Shown here in pieces: positions 1-11,861 of a stretch of DNA of 64,000 bases (position 1 is the stretch's first letter; every line of letters begins with the position of its first letter). Source of the DNA: Streblospio benedicti. Taxonomy: Eukaryota; Annelida; Polychaeta; Spionida; Spionidae. A program made the position numbers and the translations under genes. Where the stretch lies: contig CM032661.1 of assembly GCA_019095985.1 (NCBI GenBank), positions 14,869,823 to 14,933,822 on the forward strand, in the 5' to 3' direction. The notes beneath the pieces were generated by a model that saw only the letters and a program-made list of their open reading frames with translations, searched no databases and had not been told where the DNA came from.

Positions 1-3000
1 CATCTCACCCGTTGGGATGTCTTCCTGTTTACGAGGTGGAAGCAACTTCTCCAGAAGCTACAAAATAATAGTGCTCTATAAACGCTATGTAGAGACTTGG
101 CCATACATAATGCAGAGCTCTATCCATAAGAAATCTTACAAACTATATGTATATATCAGCTAGTATATATTAATAGTTGAAAAACAAACTGTTTACACAA
201 CCATACAACAAACTACTTTCACTATTTGAGTTTTCAGGTTCTAGTCATCATTGGAAATAGGGATTAAAACCAAATTAACCATAACAATTTTAAACATTAA
301 TGTCAAATGGTAGAAACATCTGTTTGAAAATAAAAAGACAAAATTAATGTGGAATTTGCAATCACCTTCAATTGGTTTTCTGGAACAAACTTGTTCGGTG
401 GGAATGTGATGTCGAACTTGATATAAAGGTTTCCTTTCTCAAATGGGCTACGGAAGATGGGCATGCCTTCTCCATTGACAGTTCTCATACAACCTAGAAA
501 ATATAAGAATCATGATAATTGAAATCAAAGAACAAACCTAAACAATACTGCTTATAATTCAATTCTAAGCGCTTAAGCGTTACCTCAGAGCAATAAAAAC
601 ATTAGAGCAGGAATCTTTTTCATACACTGTTATCCAATAACTACCAAGTACCTGGGTTAATGACGTTTCCAGGAGGGTTTTTAATCACAAGGTCACGTCC
701 ATCCAGCTGCTTCATGCAGATCTCAAATCCACACAATGCTTCTGTGAGGCCCAGGTTGTAGGTGCAAAAGAGGTCATCTCCCTTTCTCTGGAACGTATCA
801 TGTTCCTTCTGCTGGAGGACAATGATCACATCTCCAGCTTCAGCACCCGGCTGCAAACCAACATGATGGTTAGAAGTTAGTTTAACTGTCCATTTGAAAC
901 ACCATCATGACACCATAAAGAATATCAAAATTATTTTTTGTGGCTACTGCTAATTTTTTTTTCAAATCTTAATTAAACCAGTTTTCAATGTTTCAGTTCC
1001 TCGTACCATGCAATAAAAAGATTCATCCAAATCCAATCTAAATCTTAGATTGGAATTGGATAAATATTCTTAATGGATGGTAAGACAAACTGATAATATT
1101 TACTTCATTTGATCCATCATTTATACAATAAATAAGTGTATCTATATTTTAGCCAACATCAATTACAGAACACGTTGAGACAGAACTGTTTGAGAAAATC
1201 TCTCCCTCGCACATCTTTCTACCAAACATATTTGAGAAAACATCTGTAGTATCATTTTTCTTACTGATTGATCGCCCTCTCCTCTAAAGGGAATCTTCTG
1301 ACCATCTCTCATGCCTTTATCGACATGCACCTCCAAAATTTTGTTTGTTTGGACGACTTTTTTTCCTTTGCACTCTTTGCACCTGTCCTTTTCATTGATC
1401 ATCTCACCTATAAGATACAAAAAAAAATATCTGTCAATCAACAAAATCACTAACAAATTCCATGATCAACAATGTACTATAAAGCTAGCCCTAACTATAT
1501 TAAATTTTATTAACAACTAACAATAAGACCATTATGCTGCTGTATGGTTTACCTGTACAATGTTATTTTGGTTATAACATAGCAGAACAAAACGACATAC
1601 AATTTAGCATTCAAGCAAGTAATAATGCTTAGTAGCCTACCTTCTCCACGACAATCAGGGCACACTGTCTGCATCTGCTGTACCATCCCAGGTCCTATTT
1701 GGCGCATAGTGATCTTGATGCCTCGACCATGACACATTTTACAAGGTTGGAGCGCACCTGCCTTTCCGCCTTGGCTAAAAATAAATTTCAAATCATTTTC
1801 CACAGCTGCTTACTGAACAAATACAATATGATTTGCATAAAAAAGATGGTATATTGCATACATCACATAAATGTGTCCAATATTTTATCAAAAGTAGATA
1901 TTACAGGCGAATATATCGATGCCTCAACTCACACTAGTAAAAAACTGATGAATAAAAAGTACATACCCTTGGCATTTGGCGCATATTACGGTTTTGCTCA
2001 ACTGCAACTTGGACGTTTTTCCATTATACAGGTCCTCCAATGAAACTCTGAAATAAATTGAATATACGGTTGGAGAATAATCATATGTTTATCAAACTTT
2101 ATAAAACTTTGAAGAAACTATGAAGGGGTCTAAGGTTCAAATCAATCTCATGGACATCCGAAGAGATGCTAATCTTACAAAAATTTCCACTCTATATCAA
2201 ATGCCAACTGATTCTTGTAATGTTGGTTATATAACACCTAAACAAAAATTCTAACGCCCCAGTATCCTACACGACATTGGAGTTCAAGATTTTCTTGACA
2301 TTGACTCTCACCGTAGTTGATGAAAAGTGTCCTCGCCACGCTTTTTCCTCATGCCCCTCGGTCCTCTTGGGCCGCCCATACCTCCTCCACCAAACATGCC
2401 ACCTCCAAAAATGCCCCCAAAGAGGTCGCCAAATATATCTCCTGGGAAGCCTGGAATTTAGAATTTTAATGAATGACATATGACACAAAATCTTTCAACA
2501 GTAGCACACAGAACAAACAATGCTAAATTATGGCAGCATCTGCTTTCTTCTAGATCATTTATTTATATTTTATCTTCAAGCATTAAAAACGTAATTCAAA
2601 ACCATTTCATTATGAATTAGAACAGCATGCTTTCAAGTAAGTTACAAGAAATCGCTGCAATGAAATTGTATGTATATGTGCTCGCCGGCAAACAGACATC
2701 ACTAAACAAAGTGCTGGTTTACCAGTGTGCACACAAGTACTTTACATCCTGTCTTATAACTATTTACCTCCCCCTGGACCTCCACCTTCCTTAATTCCTT
2801 GCAAACCATGATGATCATATACTTCACGCTTCTCTGGATTAGAGAGCACTTCGTATGCAAAACTAATTTCTTTGAACTGAAAAATAAACATTTATAAGTA
2901 TTCTTCAGATAGGGACATCGGAATTGACAATAGTGCTTTTTACTAAAGGCTTTCAATAACAAATTAACAATTTACTGATCTAGATACAAATCTTCATTGA

Positions 3001-5032
3001 TCATAAAAAATCGTAAGAAAAAATGCAAACAACATACTTTATCTCCAGCTTCTGGGTTTTTGTCAGGATGGAATTCTTTGGCTAACTTGTGATATGCCTA
3101 AAATGAAATGGTAAAATTAAAGCAATTACATGCACAGAAAACAGCCCCTTGACATAAGAGTTTCAATAAATTCTAAATTGAATAAGCCAACAATAGATGA
3201 GGATATGGCCAATGGTTCAATAGTAGGTATTTAGTGCAAGATTGACAAAACTTTCAGATGGGACAGCGGGAGAAATGTGAAAAGAAATGCTTTCTTCCTG
3301 GAAGTTTTAATAACTCATTACCGCACATCAGAAACTATGAGGAAATACCACTGTTAATCAAATGTAAACAATCGTCGCAATAGTCAGTTTAGAGAATTGG
3401 CACTGTCCAAGGTGACAAAACGCATGTCGCTTGCATCAGTGTGACCACTATCCAAGCGCTATGTGTTCTCTTTTGTTTGCTGAGAGTACTCGATTGAGTC
3501 GATTCTGATTGGCTGAGCGGCGGAGCAGAAATATTATATCATAATCTTCAAATTATCTTCAAAGTTTAAGACCTTAAAATTAAGTACTGGCCGTTCACAA
3601 TTCGTTCACTATAGAAGGTTTCATTTGATTGTGCTTTATATAAGCGTCAGTCGTTAACCAAAGCCATTCCTAATCAAACTATAGCCCATCCCCTAATATA
3701 TCAATATAAAAATTTGTCACCAGAAAATACACATAATTTTTTCCCAGTCATTTTAATTTCCAGTCATTTTTCTTACATTTCGCGATCTAGTGAAAACAGT
3801 ACCGAACGATTTACGTATGCTTGCAAAGACTTATTAAAAACAGTACCGAACGATTTACGTACGCTTGCAAAGACTTATTAAACGAAACCCGTTCCATTCC
3901 ATGACGTCATTTATTAGAGACTAGTCTACACTTCCAAGAACTGAGCGCACAACACATGGTTTATTGAAAAATAAACATAGTACCCGCCATGTTGGCAGTA
4001 CTGATTTCCATCGATTCAAACAATAAAAACAGTATTGAATGTTTGTTTTTAAATCCGTAACCTTGGATATTAAATAAAAAGTTAAGGTGTGAAACATAGA
4101 ATATTCATTCAATAAAATGATGAATGACAAATGAGAGGTAAAGTTTTTATTTCAATATTTCCTCTATAGTGAAAGAATTGTGAACGGCCTGTATATACAT
4201 GAGAAAAAGATAATCATACGATTGGGTGAGAGATCAGACGATATCTCACCTTGTGTGGACTTCACCAGAACTCTTTCACTGTGCTCATTTGTTCTATTAA
4301 ACTCACACTCGGTGAGAAAGTGTCTGATATATCACGCACATTTGTAAAATAACATATTATTTTGTCCCTTGCGCGGCAACACCTGATGAGTGAATAACCG
4401 GGGGAAATAACATTGAAAAAGCTTTGTCATCATGATCCATACTAGCCACTCCTATAGCCACTCCTATTGGCAGAATTTTAAATGCGACAAAACGCGAGAG
4501 CAGAAATAGGGGGCTAATGACGACAGTAAATTTGGTACTCGATTAGTGTTTCTGAGTCCACCTGATACTGTTCAACGGTTACGTAATTATTACTAATACA
4601 CTTCACTTCCTTCCTCTTTATCTACGAATTGCCACATTAATCTCTCTTATATCAACACTTGAAATCTTGAGAAAATATATCACAAACACGTCTAGACCAT
4701 TACTGAATTTTTAAGCTGAAAACACAGACACCCACTTACTGTTCATTAGACAGAAACTTGTAATAGTACGTTGAAGAAATGCATGAAAAGTGTGTAACTG
4801 ACCTAGTCACCAAACACCAACCAATGCTTAATTGAAAATGAAAGCATGTGGGTTCACAATATTAAGAAATTCAGAGCCAACTTAGAGTTTTAATAAAATA
4901 AAAACACTTATACCGATAGAAAACAAGCTTGTTAAGACATTAAATTGTAATGTAGCAAATTACCTTTTTGATTTCACTGTTTGTAGCGTTATTTTGAACG
5001 CCAAGAATGTTGTAAAGGTCTGGTTCAGCCAT
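1..5032 (-). CDS. DNAJA2: DnaJ homolog subfamily A member 2-like Hsp40 co-chaperone (3' end off the window)
   Basis: Type I J-domain protein that delivers unfolded clients to cytosolic Hsp70 and stimulates its ATPase. Exons in coding order on the minus strand: 5032-4964, 3097-3038, 2876-2768, 2450-2312, 2047-1967, 1774-1641, 1407-1265, 850-652, 493-366 and 57-1. All have GT-AG borders and compatible phases and give 373 codons. The start [12 protein letters not shown] opens the J domain; HPDKNP in exon 2 is the Hsp70-stimulating HPD loop. A Gly/Phe-rich stretch follows (exons 3-4), then four zinc motifs: [24 protein letters not shown] and [16 protein letters not shown] and the C-terminal beta domains match human DNAJA2 better than DNAJA1. 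About 40-55 residues, including the expected prenylated CaaX tail, lie beyond base 1. Intron 1 (3098-4963) holds a MITE. Orthology to DNAJA2 is inferred from recalled family sequence. Confidence 0.93.
1024..1060. repeat. Short imperfect inverted repeat in DNAJA2 intron 7
   Basis: Two 17-base arms, ATCCAAATCCAATCTAA and TTAGATTGGAATTGGAT, with one mismatch and a 3-base loop, form a small hairpin inside an intron. No function is evident; it may be chance or the core of a decayed foldback element. Confidence 0.5.
3587..4191. mobile_element. 605-bp MITE with 31-bp terminal inverted repeats and TA target duplication
   Basis: The left end (3587-3617, starting CTGGCCGTTCACAATTCG) and the inverted right end (4161-4191, read on the minus strand starting CAGGCCGTTCACAATTCT) match over 31 bases with 3 mismatches. 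Both ends abut TA (3585-3586 and 4192-4193), the target duplication typical of Tc1/mariner-like elements. The interior has no open frame of note, so it is non-autonomous. It sits in intron 1 of the DNAJA2-like gene and contains a 44-bp tandem duplication. Family assignment rests only on the TA duplication and the short repeats. Confidence 0.8.
3797..3884. repeat. 44-bp tandem duplication inside the MITE
   Basis: Units at 3797-3840 and 3841-3884 both begin CAGTACCGAACGATTTACGT and differ at only about three positions. Near-identity suggests a recent slippage or unequal-exchange event after or during spread of the host element. Confidence 0.85.
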
Positions 5033-5140
5033 TTTGGAAATCTTGAAAGAAATAAGTGACGTCACACTTGCATAAAACAGCGTAGATATACATAGCTTCT
5101 GCCACGATCTACACTAAAAAGACCAGACGTATTAAGGCTA
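5033..5140 (-). promoter_or_regulatory. Proximal 5' region of the DNAJA2-like gene with a full CRE palindrome
   Basis: The 25 bases upstream of the minus-strand start codon include TGACGTCA at 5057-5064, extended to the 10-base palindrome GTGACGTCAC. This is the consensus site for CREB/ATF factors. A site this close to the ATG would lie in the 5' UTR or core promoter. No TATA box is evident. The transcription start is not determined. Confidence 0.45.
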
Positions 5141-5240
5141 CATTGTTAAAATAATAAACATACTATTTTTTGTGTTATAACTATGTATCTCATTTGAAGA
5201 TATTTTTATATTTCCCCAAGTTTTCGTGCGTTGGCCAGTT

Positions 5241-5262
5241 TTTTGTTTGTTTGTTTGTTTGT
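5241..5262 (-). repeat. (TTTG)n tract, read on the minus strand as a (CAAA)n tail
   Basis: About five TTTG units. A CAAA-type 3' tail is common in SINEs and some LINEs, and the SINE at 20811-21241 carries a similar (AAAC)n tail. This suggests that sequence immediately to the right (5263 onward) is a retroposed element inserted in minus orientation. Confidence 0.6.
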
Positions 5263-8200
5263 GCGAATACTTAATAAACCACTGGTGACTTGCATGGACA
5301 GGTCGACGTCAACGCTCTCTTCCTCTCCAATCGGGTGAACGAATGAAGACCCGTCCCCCTCTGTTGTCGTGATGAGAGCCAAAGCAGTCATGATGGCTCA
5401 CCCGGCCCTCCCCTAGCCTTCTATAGGTTTATGAAGGCCCTCAGGGTTGTAGTCCAACCTGATGTATCAGCTTCTGGTCCTCGAAAGCCGAAGTCTCAGT
5501 CGGCTAAACGTGAAGTAAATGCCACAACTGTAGCAAAGGCGTGATCTGTTGTCTGTTCTCCGCCGAAGCCAGTCATAAGACTCATCAGACAAGTACTCTG
5601 TATCATGTCACAATCTTTTTGCCGCTACTCTTATGGTCGACCAATTAATGGCCAAGCCGCGCATGGCTGACCCTTGACCGTTACAGTATTTGAATGCACG
5701 TGGCTCCATATCTTTTCCCAAGACGGCGCGACCTTGTTGCGGCTGCCTCGCTTGCAGGTGATGGTTTGTTTGGCAGGCGCAACAGGCTTAGATAACTGGC
5801 TCTTCTGCAATGTGGCTGTTGCTCTCCATGTAGCCCTACTACCCTGTATAGGACACCAAAGACCTCACGCTGCTTGCTTTGTTTGCTTTGGGGGTCGTGC
5901 TGCTCGTTGTTTCAGCTTTGCAATGCCTTTGGGCATCTTAAACCTTTTTTCACTGTGAGGTTCCTCACAAAATGCGAGAATTCCCCTGGTTGAACTGTCA
6001 TCCCTGAGCGACTCCACTCCCTCTCCCCGAAGTTGGGTTGGCACTGATACACCCACCTCCTTGCAACTCAGGAAACTCTCGTGCTGGGTTGTTCTGAGTA
6101 GGGGTCCGGCAGTCACGTTCGTCAACTGCTAGTGTGCAATGGTCATGTTGAATTGACGTTTTTTTGGGCCATGGGGTGACAATTTCCATCCAGGGTCCCT
6201 TGATAAGTATTCTGCGACTCAACCACCTCACTGCTCTAGGACGCCACCCGAAGGTCCCCCGGAAGTACAGTTTTTGTCCCTGTACTTGGCTGTTGGCTAC
6301 CCGGGTTACCAAGCTGTTGTTCAGTCACTACCATCCCTGTGCAACGTTTATGTGCATCTCCATCCTTGCACCCCACAACAGTCCTACCGCTTTGACATTG
6401 AAGACTGTCAAGGGCCTGTGTGATCGCCTTTTGCTTGTCCCTGGAGTATTCTTGCATTCTCCTTGGTCCATTGTGCCCATGGCGACTTGCCAAACGGTCT
6501 CGCCTCTGGTCGCTGGTCCAAGAATGTCATCGTCGAAAGGACCCACTGGCGATACTGGGACATCTCATTGTCGTGCAAAGTCCTCGGGGTCGAGTGGTCT
6601 CACAGGCAATCCTGTGACGTCATGTCGTCACATGAAGTCCCCGGAGCCGCTAATGGAACACCCATGCACTGGGTGCCCACCAAAATTTACAACTAGTAGT
6701 AGCTCCCCATCATCTACTGTAGACCTCTGAGGTTAACTGTCGTTACTATCAGCTAAGGCAGGAGAAGCTTGTGACTCAACTCTCCTGCACATTAGTTTCC
6801 CGACCCCTGTGAGGCAGCAGGTGCGGACGCTTCTACCTTCCTCTGGCCCCTTGTAAGTCGGGCTGGCTCCCGCCACTCGGCGAGTTCTTCTTTGTTTGCT
6901 TGAGAACACTTCATCTGCACGGGACCCTTTCGACCACTGTGCTAAGAATTCCATGATCTCCAGGTTGCAACGTCTGGCCTGCAACCCACGGCGGTGGCTC
7001 TTTGGACCCGAGTCGGACACGGTCTCTGCGGCAGTTGCTGCTCTAGCTGTTCCCAAGTTTTTCTTTGATGCTTGCATTCACAGACGTTTCAAGATTGCAG
7101 CTCGGCGACAACTGGTGTTCTTGTCATGCACCTTGCATGCAAGGGACATCAGTTGTGCAATGAAGTCTCTCACTGACTGCTTACTGCCTTACTTCCGGGT
7201 CGTGAATTCTTCCTCGACTGACCTCATTTCAACCTCCACACAGGGGTGAGTATTGAGGGTCGCCAATAGAACCTTGCCAGATGGAAGATCCACCAATCAT
7301 CCCGCGCCCTCCCCCTTCATTGGACACAACTCAATGTGGTCTGAAGGTCTCCACTAGTTGTTGGTTGTAGTCGAAGACATCATCGCGGCCGTGACCGATA
7401 CGCGAGGCGAGTCGATCGCGGCCTCCCTCCTTGCATCATATGCTGTGGTGCTCCCATCCCTATCGCAGTTTCCCGGAATGGTGGGGGTGGATGTGGCATA
7501 GGCACGCATGGGGCTGCTCCCTGGGACTAAGGGTTCCCTTTTTGACGGCTCTGTGGTGCATGCTTGTAGGCGCTTCTCTTCTTGTGTCGTGCCATTGCCT
7601 CCCGAATCTTGTTGCCATTGTGGTTGAGGACCTCTAGTAACACCTGTTAGTTCCAAACAGGTCAAGAAATAGGCATGTCCAGTTGGCCGATCCAGCACAA
7701 TGTCCATCCGCTGCGTTGCCCCAGGGAGGTAGTCACAGGTCACCCCCAAGAACAGCACCTTATCAGCGCTATCGCTAGGACCAACTGAATCTCCTCTAGT
7801 TAACAAAGAGTCCCTCATGATTCTATCCTGATCAATCTGTGAAGTCATATAACTTCCCCATCTCTGTCCCGCATTTCGCGGCAGTGGAATGGGTGGAGGG
7901 GTCATGCAATCATCGCCCTCGCCACTCTTGTAGTGGAATGGGGGAGTGGCGCCGTTTCGGTCTGCTTGCACTCCCGTGGGTTGAAGTTTCGTATTTCTCT
8001 GCAACGTCGTTGACTGCGTTAGCTCGTTGTCAGCACATCTGTTGTCGTCTGCATATATCTGGTCATGTATGTGGTGTTGCCATGTCGCGATAGGCAAGTC
8101 TGTGCACATTACAGCTACGACTGTATTATAGTAGGCTCTCCCCGCGAGCCTGGTGTAGTGGACACTCCCTTCAAAATCATAATTGCAATGTGGAGAGCTC

Positions 8201-9480
8201 CCTCGCCCACCTGATGATGTGACAGCTTCCCGCGCTAGTACTTCATACTGCTTCCCCATGGATGTTGTCCCATCCAAGTCGCGTTCCTGCAAGCCTGATG
8301 TAGTGGCCACTTCTTGTAAAGTGGTAACTGCGTCGTGGAGAGCTCTCTCTCTTGCCTGATGACATGACAATTTCCCGCGTGAGTATAGCCCATTTGACTC
8401 GCATTGCTGACACCTCTCCCATGGCCACCCTTCCTAGGAACCGGCGTTCCTGACACCTCTCCCACGGCCGTCCCGAGTTGCCGCGGACATGGCATAGCTG
8501 ACACTTCTCACACGGCCGTCCCAGCTTTTACGACTTCCTCAGTGATGTAGTCGCGCCCAGGTCAGGCTCTTACGGCTGGCATGGCTGACATTTTCTCCTG
8601 CTGCTTGCGATCGTGAGGAGATTGGCTCTTTCCAGAAGCTACCTTCTCGCTGACCTCACTGTGCCCTTGGCTCATTTGCATTGGTCCGATGCATCCCCGT
8701 TAGCCTCCCCCTATATCGATGAGAGGAGTTGGGCTTCGCGACCGAGCACCGCTATCTGGGGTTGTCGCATGACAGTTCCTCCTGTTCCTCCTCCTCTGCT
8801 ATGGCCTCCATCCCTTTGCCTTCTTGAAGATTCGTGCCATTCACCTTGACAACAGGGGAGCCATTACCCTCTCCTTGCGGAGGGGGCAGCGGGGCCTGTT
8901 GTTGCACCACTTATGCGACTGGCGGACCTACATGCACCGAATCAAGCTTCGCTTGCGTGGGGGACTCTGTAGTCTGGGCTGGCAATCGCATGTCCTGTGG
9001 GTCAAGCTGCATCACGGCAACAGTGTGGGCTTGGCCAGCCTGTTCCACAACCATCATGTCAAGAACACGGGATTGCGACTGCATTTGTATGGGCGAGCCT
9101 TTGTTCCCCTCCGGTCGGTTGTGAGGTTGCGCCTTCGTGACGAGGTTTTCTTCGTCCAGCAAATCTTTGTGCCAGTTCTCTGGTGGTGTTCAGCATCCAT
9201 CTGTCCATCTGCTGACGCGGGCAGAGATGGAGCTGGTCATAGGTGCTTTCGGGAAGGTTAGCGTTTCGTGACTCCTTCTCGTCTATACTATCAGTATGAA
9301 GGGGCTGACGTTTGCTTTTGCAATGTTCACTTAGTGCAAACTTAGCTGAGGAGAGAACGCTTGTGAATCTCGTGAGGCGGCTCTCATGACTTTGAAGATC
9401 GGACGTGGTGGCAAGAACTCAGCAGTTGTACCATGACCTAAAGCATATACCTTTTATGAGATCCTATTCATGGCACCAAA
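5263..9480. other. GC-rich unclassified insert, probably transposon-derived
   Basis: This stretch is visibly richer in GC and CpG than all flanking DNA and is bordered on the left by a (TTTG)n tract. Overlapping open frames occur on both strands (for example minus 7354-8370, 338 codons; plus 6164-6730, 188 codons). Their translations are rich in Ser, Pro, Thr, Gly and Arg, and I recognise no domain: no reverse transcriptase, transposase, integrase or protease motif. No host-gene exon pattern is visible. A 145-bp tandem duplication lies within it. I infer a decayed repeat of unknown class and do not assign a family. Confidence 0.4.
8148..8437. repeat. Diverged tandem duplication, period 145 bp
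   Basis: The segment from 8148 (GCCTGGTGTAGTGGACACT) is echoed from 8293 (GCCTGATGTAGTGGCCACT). Shared blocks such as TGTGGAGAGCTC/CGTGGAGAGCTC and TTCCCGCG stay at the same 145-base offset, so there is no net indel across about 100 bases. Downstream to about 8550, shorter echoes of TGACACCTCTCCCA and ACGGCCGTCCC continue. The period is not a multiple of three, which argues against a protein repeat. Confidence 0.7.
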
Positions 9481-11034
9481 CTGTAAACAAAGTAGAGTTG
9501 ATCTTGCAGTGCCCGAAGACGTGCTGATGACTTGATGACGATGTTCCTTGCGCACTCCTTATTGTGTTCTGGTGGACCATATACAGACTGCCCACAAGCA
9601 AAAGCATGTGTAGATGCATATCAGTCATGATCAACAAGACTCTGAAAACCCTGCTGACAAAGTTCCATTATTTACTCACTTACTTGCCAAACCTCCTACC
9701 GCAGCAGGAGACACAAATCAATGCAATTATATAATTCCTCCATCTTGAGTACGCAGCCTGACAAAAACGTTAGGTCATACGGCTGATATTACATTGCCGA
9801 TCTACACACATGCACAGTGTGTCGCCACAGTCAAGCCTCAAACATATTACTACTTGGTCATGTTTGCAACAAATTCTGCAAAGCCAATGAAATAAACTTT
9901 AAATTAAACTTTACTTCAAAATGCAATATCTTGGTATTTTTATACACATTACAACAAGTCATGTGCTCTGAAAGCACCTGTTCTGTTGACATGTGACATA
10001 GCATTTGTCAGGGTTATTTTTTTAATATGAATCACATATTTACATGTTAGAAAGATTTCCCTAATATTATTATGTTATATTATTTTGATATGTGATTATT
10101 GGATTATACTTAAAATTGTATTTATCTTAAATAATCTGTAGTATACATTGTTTTTGTTAGAGAGCACTTGCTCTTGTTTGCCAGGGTGAGGTTTCCCAGT
10201 AGCATTTTGATTGGCTGATCACCTTGCGTGGATAACTGATCTTCAGTGCTATTGGTTGATCCTTACCCTGATATACTTTGATGTGATGTTATTGGGTAAT
10301 GTTTTTTATTATGATTTCAATGTGTTGACAAATCTTGTCTGTGAAGGATTTCACCAAAGATAATAGATCTTGGTAGAGATTTGATGACCACTAAAAAGAG
10401 ATACAAGATCAATCAGTACAGTCAAGACCAAATGACAGACAAGATAGTTTAGCATTAGGTAAGAATCATACCCCCTTGATGTTTTGTTTTCCTGTCACAT
10501 ACATTCAATGACAATATTTGACTCTTATATATCATACTGAATAATCCCTGAAACCATTCCAAGTTATCATTATATCAGCAAATAATCCAAATCCCCTAGA
10601 CTACAACTTACCACTTGACCGCTACAATATGTTTGAAATTATGTATAAAGTATGGACACATATATTCAAATGTATTTATACAACGGCACAGTTAATTGTA
10701 AATCAATGTTACTTGAGCAAAATGTCCGTGAAACCAACTTACCAGGAGGGGGTTGGGGGTGCTGCAAAGATGACAAAAGGTGAAAAAGGGAGTGGGTTGT
10801 AGGGGGGGGGGGGGAGAGAAGGAGGTAAGAAAGTCCAAAAATGAGATGATGATGACATCATTTGTGAACAATCACTAATATCAAATAATTTATATGTTAA
10901 TACTGTAATTTTGGTGCTCTGTTTGGCTAACTTCTCTTTTACCTGAACAGCTGGACACCATCTGACTACAGGAAATCGTTCATGGTACATGTTAGTGTGA
11001 AATAATCGAGTAGGGATTGTAAATTTCTAAGATC
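9481..11034. other. Intergenic sequence without a supported gene
   Basis: AT-rich DNA with no exon that I can assign. Two ATTGG (inverted CCAAT) motifs occur near 10213 and 10252. A segment ending in a strong donor (attag/gtaagaat) at 10458 could be a noncoding first exon of PCIF1, but nothing proves it. A G tract (10802-10814) inside a purine-rich strip lies near 10740-10830. Confidence 0.5.
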
Positions 11035-11130
11035 ATGGAATTGAACTCATGGTCTCCCGTCCATGATTCAGACCAGTCATATGTCATGGGCGGACGCTCT
11101 AGCCATTGAGCTAATCTTCCTTGACGAAGT
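11035..11130 (-). mobile_element. tRNA-derived SINE head (minus strand)
   Basis: Read on the minus strand it contains an A-box-like TTAGCTCAATGGCTAGAGCG and, about 55 bases on, a B-box-like GAGTTCAATTCC. These are the internal RNA polymerase III promoter boxes of tRNAs. The acceptor stem does not pair, and the sequence between the boxes is longer than in a standard tRNA, so a SINE head or tRNA relic is more likely than a working tRNA gene. The body and tail are not delimited. Confidence 0.5.
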
Positions 11131-11517
11131 ACACACACTTCAGCTTTGAACCAGTATCAATCTTACGCAATGGCACTTTTCCGCCTTGATACTATTATTA
11201 GCCTACCAGCCTCGCACAGCCTTAGTCACAATCACTGCCTACTACGATCATTTACTAGCCAATAGGTGCCTGCATGATACTTGATAGAACTGTTCCCTGG
11301 GCCACTTCTTTACATTAGTATTGCAAGTTTACGTTTTTCATAATCACAATCATCCTGTTGGCTCTTTATTGACGATTTTATAACATAAATAGTAGACAAA
11401 GCTAGCCATATTGGAGTCATGTGACGTCATAAAATAGTCAAAGGCGTCAAATGGGTTAAACCATGAATCTGCAACTGCCTAAGGGATTACTGACACTTCG
11501 ACATTTTGTCTAAGTGC

Positions 11518-11645
11518 ACAGTAGAACCTTCAATTAAGACCACCTCTATAAAGACATCACCTCTATAATAAGAGGATTTATTATAGTCCCACATCTTTAT
11601 AAAAACATTGCAAGGCTCCATAAAGAGACCACCATACAATAGACA
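11518..11645. mobile_element. Copy of the CAGTAGAACC MITE family, right end unclear
   Basis: It begins CAGTAGAACCTTCAATTAAG and continues with repeated GACCACCTCTATAA-type modules. It matches the inverted complement of the complete copy at 54780-54957. The opposite terminal repeat is not recognisable, so this copy is truncated or diverged. Confidence 0.6.
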
Positions 11646-11740
11646 ACAAAAGACCACACAGTGAATGGGAGACCAAAACATAGTTATTCTGTTCTTTTCT
11701 GTTCTGTAGTTGTAAATCCCGGCTCTCGTGACTTGCATCC

Positions 11741-11861
11741 GAACCCTTCTTTTGAAGGTGCCTCCTTTTGAAGGTGCCTCCATTCCAAGGTATATACGTG
11801 AATGCGAGACACTTTTTAACTGAACCCTTCTTTCGAAGGTGCCTTCTTTTGAAGGTATATA
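11741..11861. repeat. Local duplication of a CTTTTGAAGGTG-rich module
   Basis: GAACCCTTCTTTTGAAGGTG at 11741 recurs as GAACCCTTCTTTCGAAGGTG at 11822, an 81-base period, each followed by a second TTTTGAAGGT and an AAGGTATATAC. The block abuts the 3' side of the minus-strand SINE at 11862-12437 and may be its reiterated tail. Confidence 0.6.

Noticed and set aside
1268-1520. Plus-strand frames over the DNAJA2 exons
   Set aside because: Antisense shadows of real minus-strand exons 7 and its flanks.
6164-6730. 188-codon plus-strand frame
   Set aside because: Overlaps minus-strand frames in the same GC-rich block, is low in conserved residues, and has no domain. Probably chance openness.
7354-8370. 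338-codon minus-strand open frame as a host gene
   Set aside because: It lies in the GC-rich insert where stop codons are rare by composition. The translation has no recognisable domain, spans a 145-bp tandem duplication out of frame, and has no splice or promoter context. Treated as part of the unclassified insert.
11035-11130. Functional tRNA gene
   Set aside because: A and B boxes are present, but the acceptor stem does not pair and spacing is abnormal. The same reasoning applies to the heads at 20811, 43934 and 62440.
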